Shown piece after piece: positions 58,901 to 64,000 of a DNA stretch of 64,000 nt (its first letter is position 1; the number at the start of each line of letters is the position of its first letter). The notes below the pieces were generated by a model. The model had not been told where the DNA came from. It saw only the letters and a program-made list of their open reading frames with translations, and ran no database searches. The DNA is taken from positions 10,041,771-10,105,770 of the forward strand of contig OX422186.1 of the NCBI GenBank assembly GCA_949130485.1, given 5' to 3'. This DNA comes from Agelas oroides. Lineage: Eukaryota > Porifera > Demospongiae > Agelasida > Agelasidae. The position numbers and the translations under genes were made by a program.

Positions 58901-61900
58901 TCCATCTCCATGACAACTACTGAGCTAGATCATGATCAGGTGGTTTTATGCTCTGCCCCTAGACAAGAATTTAGAAATTAGTTGTCATATGTGCAACCAT
59001 TTAGCAATGGCAGAATAGATATTCTCATGTCCAGCCAGCCTTTTGGTATTACCAAAGGGCATAAAAACAGTCCATTCGTTTGCTGTAACCAAACTTAGCA
59101 TTCATATGTAATATCGGCCTTGTTTTCTGGCTCTTTTTTGATGAGAGAGCCTAGAAACAAGGTTGGTAAATTAAATGCTGCCCTGTTTATGAATTCAATT
59201 GTGTGGCTTGCCTCCGGAGACTCTGATGGTGGTCACTGGTGAGTACTCAGAGAGGCCTTGAGGTGTGGCAACAGCAAAAGAGACATTCACCACTCTGTTG
59301 GCAAAACTCTCTAGATTTAGTTTGAGTTCACGCTGCAAAAGAAAGTTGGATGGTCAGAAAACACCAGTGCATTATATAATACATTCAAGTGTTTAATGTG
59401 CATTGAGTATTTACTGCTACACACAAGGCGACTGAGTGATATGTATTTCATCACCACAACACTTACAATCCAGAAGTAACTGTAGTTACGTGGTGTAACA
59501 TCAATATCCTCCACTCGGAAAAGCAGAGCAGAAACGAGTCTTTTTACTTGAGTCCCACTAGGGGGTGTTACATTTACACAGTACTGGGTGGGGAAGAGGT
59601 CACTTTGGGAGAGCAGTGGAGGGGCATCCGGGTTGGCTGTTGAAGGGTAGTACACTAAAATGTTTGGTGATAAAGAAAGGCTTATGTAAGGATGCTTTCA
59701 TAGTTCTAGGTTACCAGCATAAGTAGTCACTACAAAATGCACCCGTATACTCAAAAGTATGCATGTGTGTTAAATGTTCCAATCTGTATCACTGTAATGC
59801 AAGCTCACCTTTATTGATAAGATCACCATGCTTACTGCATCCTGTGTTGCAAGGTCTTTTTGCACAGCTCAGTCCACATGGTGGTGCATATTCAGCCCTA
59901 CAGTGACACGTCCCTGAAGGGTTGCATGAAGGATCATTGTATGTACGACACTCTGTCCGACAATTAATTCGCTGAAATAAAAGCCAGACACAAAAAGTTA
60001 AAAACTTGACTCTGCAGTCTATTACCTTTGGCTGCAAATTTTCAACTTACACAAGTGTTACCGCACTGGTCAGAAGAAGTGCCTGAATACCTTGTTAGAC
60101 AGCCTCGTTCACATTCCAGAATCTATGGAAAAAAAGGTTGCATGAGGGAAAAATTTGGGCAAACTGATTTGGCAGACTAGTAGGGATTATCATGCAGTAT
60201 ACTAGCAAGAATATAAGAAGCACAGTGTAAAATATACAAGTTTCATACCACACGATAACTGTATTGTTGACAGTCCCGATCACTTCCAGATCCTGGTATC
60301 AGGAAAGAGTCAGGCACTACATTCCAAACTGGATAGCCAGCAAGTACCTGTGATATTGATAAATAAATGATGGATCAGGCATTCATGTGACCATTACTAG
60401 CTACAGGCCAGTTCTCCAGAACAGAGCTCAGTGAAGTCAAGCAAGTGGTCAACCAGAAATCACATAAAGGAGGTTGAACACCTGTGTCTGTACAAACATT
60501 GAATGAGGTGGTTAAAGTTATTTTGTAAACTTGAGGTGGAAGCAAAATCAATATGAGAGGCAATGGTCACACATGCAACACTGGCGAATGCAAGTCCTGC
60601 AGACCATTCTTGAGATATCGAAGTTTTTAGGCCAACTTCCGGTTGATGACGACAATGACGAAAAATCTCAATTGAACGCGGCTATAGCCTTGCTTCGCTC
60701 GGAATTAATGAAATTTTGTATCACCCAAGCATATACCAGGGGGTAGGGCAGAGAAAGTTGGGGGGGCTCCAGCCCTTCCCAGAACCCCCATAAAACCGCC
60801 ACTGTCACACATGCAACACTGGCTAATGCAAGTAGTGTAACAGGTAGACAAAACCTTGCAGGTGTCCCTGTTTGAATTCATGTTTCAGAACACACTTGCA
60901 CTCCAATAACGTTAGCTACTTGTGCTTTGAGGCAGCTAATTCAATCTGTGCCAATCCTTAGTCTAAACTCCACTTGACATACCACTGTAGGAGCACCTTT
61001 TAATTTGCCATTTTAAATACTTTACAGTCACATTTGTAGATGATGTTGTGACCAAGGATGTTTGTAGTGGTAGTTATTGTTGCTTGCAGCATGGGGAGAG
61101 AGAGCTTGGGTAAACTTTATCATATGAGTGACATTAAGGGAATGTGAGGTAGACACGCCTGACATGCACAGGAACTATACACAGCCATAATATAATAATG
61201 TGGGTTGATCCACAGACGTTAACACCGTCAAAGCCACAAGTATTATGTGCAAACTTGAGTAATAAGCTCCTAGACCTTCTATGCATGTGTCTCAATAATT
61301 AGGGAAGAAAAAGGTGTTACTTAATAGTGATGGCTACCAAATAGTATGTGTTGTTTTTGTATACAAATACTTCCACATATTGGCTGCAGCACCAATACTA
61401 GCCAACAGACCTATAGGGTGTGATGTTGCGTCCTGAGTACAAAATTCATTATCGTACTTGCACAATATACCATCCTTAGGAGGCATTAGTGATTCAAGTA
61501 TTCACTTCACAAAGGGTTGCAAACTTGAGCCATTGAAATACTGACATGGAGTTGTAAAACTGACTGGTATGAGGTAATGGGACACAATATTGCATCTCTC
61601 GTAGCAAAACATGTAAGCATATAACTGCATGGTGTCTGTAAACCAGTTAGGCCAACAACTCATAGCTATACCCAATAACCATGACTCAGAATCTACTATG
61701 GCACAATGCACAATATAAATTTAAAAAAACTGATGACTTACCCGCCGTTCAGAGGATGATAATGTGCCAACCTGCAACAGACGAGTGGGACAGAAATTAC
61801 ATTGTGCCCTTGCATTTGGATCATTTTGTGCACTTATTCTCATTTGTGGAACCATAAAACCTGTCTCTCTTACTACACTCTGATATTTTGCATGCAACAA

Positions 61901-62603
61901 CTGTGTTAATAGTAACCTGATCAGCAACACACGCAGCATGGCACAGTGCTCTCTGTCTCAACTCCTCTTCTGTCCCTGTAACTGTTGAAGGGGACACAAC
62001 ATCCTCTGGAAGCGTGCAGCTAGGAGCATCGGGCAGCATAGGTGTAGGTGTTGGTGAGGCTGAGGGTAGCAGTACAACCATACTTGATGATGCAGATGCA
62101 ACCATACTTAATGATGCTGTGGATTGTGATACAACTGTACTTGAGGATGCTGAGGGTAGTGATACAACCGTACTTAATGGAGTCAGTACTTGCATTGTGT
62201 CATCACCACTACCGTCATAGGTAGGTGGAAGTGTAGGTGATGCTGAGGGTGGTGATGATACTGAGGGTAGTGACACAACTGTACTTGATGGGCTCAGTAC
62301 TTCCATTGTGTCATCACCACTACCGTCATAGGTAGGTGGAAGTGTAGGTGATGCTGAGGGTGGTGATGATGCTGAGGGTAGTGGTGCAACCGTACTTGAT
62401 GGGCTAACTACTTGCGTCGTGTCACTGAAGGCATAATCATAGTCTATCACCGTTATCATATCACCAGATCCCATGGCGCCAGCGGCACGAGCAGGCCGCG
62501 GTTCTCCCAGCCAGACATGGTCGTAGGTATCGTCAGATAGGGCAGATTGCAACAGCAGGCAAAGCAGAACTAGGACGGTGAGATGCAAGTGTTCTCTCCG
62601 CAT
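55474..62603 (-). CDS. Gene D: secreted Fn3 protein ending in a coiled coil; kinase-less paralogue of gene C (14 exons, 775 codons)
   Basis: Exons: 61917-62603, 61742-61771, 60249-60347, 60051-60122, 59809-59971, 59467-59654, 59212-59332, 57589-57803, 57034-57111, 56654-56926, 56422-56493, 56210-56321, 55808-55925, 55474-55573. They total 2328 nt in one frame with a stop, and an AATAAA lies about 180 nt downstream. Residues 1-21 are a signal peptide ([20 protein letters not shown]), then a Ser/Thr/Pro region with two YDGSGDD repeats, the Cys-rich region, three Fn3 domains (the last with STHCLYLV and MRSHNEFLSSNWSEP), and a C-terminal heptad coiled coil at about 732-772. No hydrophobic membrane segment or kinase exon follows Fn3. 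The first seven exons are near-copies of gene C; exons 13-14 have no match in A-C. Predicted secreted and oligomeric. A soluble decoy, co-receptor or ligand role is inference. Confidence 0.88.
60596..60805. mobile_element. About 210 bp insertion specific to gene D copy
   Basis: Relative to gene C (50860-50900), gene D has an extra block flanked by two copies of 'cacacatgcaacactggc' plus 'aatgcaagt'. One side ends 'aaaaccgccactg', inverse CAGTGGCGGT, which also begins a repeat at 19313. The interior reads an apparent ORF across the junction, but it is not a gene. Confidence 0.75.
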
Positions 62604-63859
62604 GTTTGATAGGATTAGCGGCTGCTTCTCTTCTTCTTTGTTTCGCGTTATTAGCCAGGGTGCAGTAATACTTCAAGATCAGATTCAATGGTTTGCGAAA
62701 TGTTGCTGTTGAAACTTCTGGGATGCGACACGCAGGCAGCGATACCCAGTGACCGATTCCATACGTTTATACACGCCGAAAATCCCGGCTCAGCAAGACG
62801 CGCGCGCCGCGCCCTCAGTTCTCTGGTTTCGCTTCCTGTATGCATAATTATAGTATGTCCCTACCTGATGAGTAGTCATACATGTGCGAACAGCATTCCA
62901 GTGTGCTATGTGAATGTATGACATTCCCTGCATGTAAATGATACAGTGACTAACTCGTTAATTATGAACATTGTAGCAGGGTGTTGGGTTGTTGCAACCT
63001 TATGGGACTTTTGGCTGCGCCTCATGTAAACCGTCTAGTGGAGTATATCTGTGTTTATACTTCTCATATAGATGGTTTCCAAATGTCAATTAAGCGTCCT
63101 CCTTCTGGAGGGCAAACACATGATAAGAGGCAGCTGCACAGTGGGTCTTTCAATTTGAGAGAAGCAACTTCTTTTATCTTTTGGCACTGGTGGTAAGGAA
63201 TTGATGTAGCGCTTCCTTGCCTGTATTTGCACACAACTGCAAAGAACACACACCCCGACTCTTGCCCTCCTGATGTGAAGCCACACCCCATGAAAACCAT
63301 CTGTAGGTACGGTAGGTATGTCCATAGATACTAGAGTGTCACTCTACTATCTATGATATTTCATGTCATCAAGGTGCCATACGTATGCATGCAGCTGATG
63401 AGGCCTGGTATTGGCCGAAATGCGTCCTGTGCAGTGGGTGACTTTGCATAACATCTATAGGCCTATTTTTAAGGGAGATGTGGTTCGTTGATTGTTCATG
63501 AATGGAGATCTCAGTACATTTTGGTTTCTGGGCAACATGCTGACACTGCAGTTATGAGCACTTTCAAGATTTAAGTATTCAACATGAAACATGAAGTAAT
63601 TCAGTTACATCATTTTGCACTTGTGGTCAAATTCTTAGTTGAGACTATTGAAGAAGTTCACTTAGCCTCACTGAGTTCCGACCAGTCCTCACCTAGATAT
63701 TTCTAGCATGCATTACTTGCAGTATATGCATGGTAATAAAGCAGGAAGGGCTCAGAAAAGCTGCTGGTGCAAAGGCCTAGCTGGGAACAAGGCTGAGCAC
63801 TCTTACTGATTCGTGGACATACCCCACCTATCCACACACACACACACATGCACGCACGT

Positions 63860-63896
<37 letters not shown>

Positions 63897-64000
63897 GATG
63901 CATGCATGCAGTTTAGGGGTGCAGTATTCCCATGCATTCACCATACTATAGCTAGCAAGAGTGCATCTAGACCAGCTGGCTATACAAATGCTGTTAACAT
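62604..64000. other. Upstream flank of gene D
   Basis: Counterpart of 53562-55160. No gene supported. Holds degraded repeat (63060-63325), the inverted block (63365-63579) and a CA-rich run at 63833-63893. The first 200 bp upstream of the ATG closely match those of gene C, so the two genes may share promoter logic; no TATA box recognised. Confidence 0.6.

Larger units (their letters stand above)
57860..64000. repeat. Segmental duplication, copy 2 (5' half and upstream flank of gene D)
   Basis: Partner of 47830-55165, in the same orientation, extending to the window end and presumably beyond. It starts around the shared 'ccaaaaacatgacatacac' intron block at 58038. It holds one diverged unit of the 45 bp minisatellite (58440-58480), a roughly 210 bp insertion at about 60596-60805, and an upstream block inverted relative to copy 1. 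Confidence 0.9.

Noticed and set aside
60531..60746. 71-residue ORF in the gene D intron
   Set aside because: It crosses the junction of a 210 bp insertion absent from gene C, so it is accidental.

Overview
The window looks like nuclear DNA from an animal, most plausibly a sponge. I infer this from many small spliced exons with conserved phases, metazoan-type receptor tyrosine kinases (RTKs) with fibronectin type III (Fn3) ectodomains, abundant short foldback elements and microsatellites, and the expanded tandem RTK families known from sponges. No species can be named from sequence alone. I saw no bacterial-style genes, rRNA or CRISPR arrays.

All convincing genes are on the minus strand, head to tail, and are paralogues of one family. 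I call them A to D from left to right. Gene A (12579 down to about 1098, running off the left edge) has a signal peptide, Cys-rich exons and the first two Fn3 domains; its 3' part is outside. Gene B (27683 to 13610) is a full 26-exon RTK model of 1344 codons: signal peptide, acidic Ser-Gly segment, Cys-rich region, about five Fn3 domains, one transmembrane helix, a tyrosine kinase with its core motifs and a Tyr-rich tail. Gene C (53561 to 28913) is a longer RTK, about 1.8 kb of codons, with a Ser/Thr/Pro repeat N-terminus and a large multi-exon kinase insert. One short exon of C is uncertain. Gene D (62603 to 55474) shares its N-terminal half almost exactly with C, but has only three Fn3 domains and ends in a coiled coil, without membrane helix or kinase. 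It is a closed 14-exon, 775-codon reading frame for a secreted, probably oligomeric protein.

Exon lengths and phases match between paralogues (for example 127, 92, 75 and 64 nt in the A and B ectodomains; 191, 250 and 97 nt in the B and C kinases), which supports the models independently of similarity. C and D share a segmental duplication (about 47.8-55.2 kb against 57.9-64.0 kb, continuing past the right edge) that includes introns and 5' flanks. After duplication C gained a TA-flanked element and expanded a minisatellite, D gained a roughly 210 bp insert, and a block of about 212 bp upstream became inverted in one copy.

Introns and intergenic spaces are filled with foldback/MITE-like elements (at least eight families by terminal sequence), minisatellites with 22-60 bp units, microsatellites and a tRNA-like SINE head. 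The possible new system is a receptor cluster that holds membrane RTKs beside a soluble, coiled-coil-terminated relative sharing the same N-terminal recognition region: a candidate decoy, co-receptor or ligand. All members carry Ser-Gly-acidic motifs of the kind used for glycosaminoglycan attachment.
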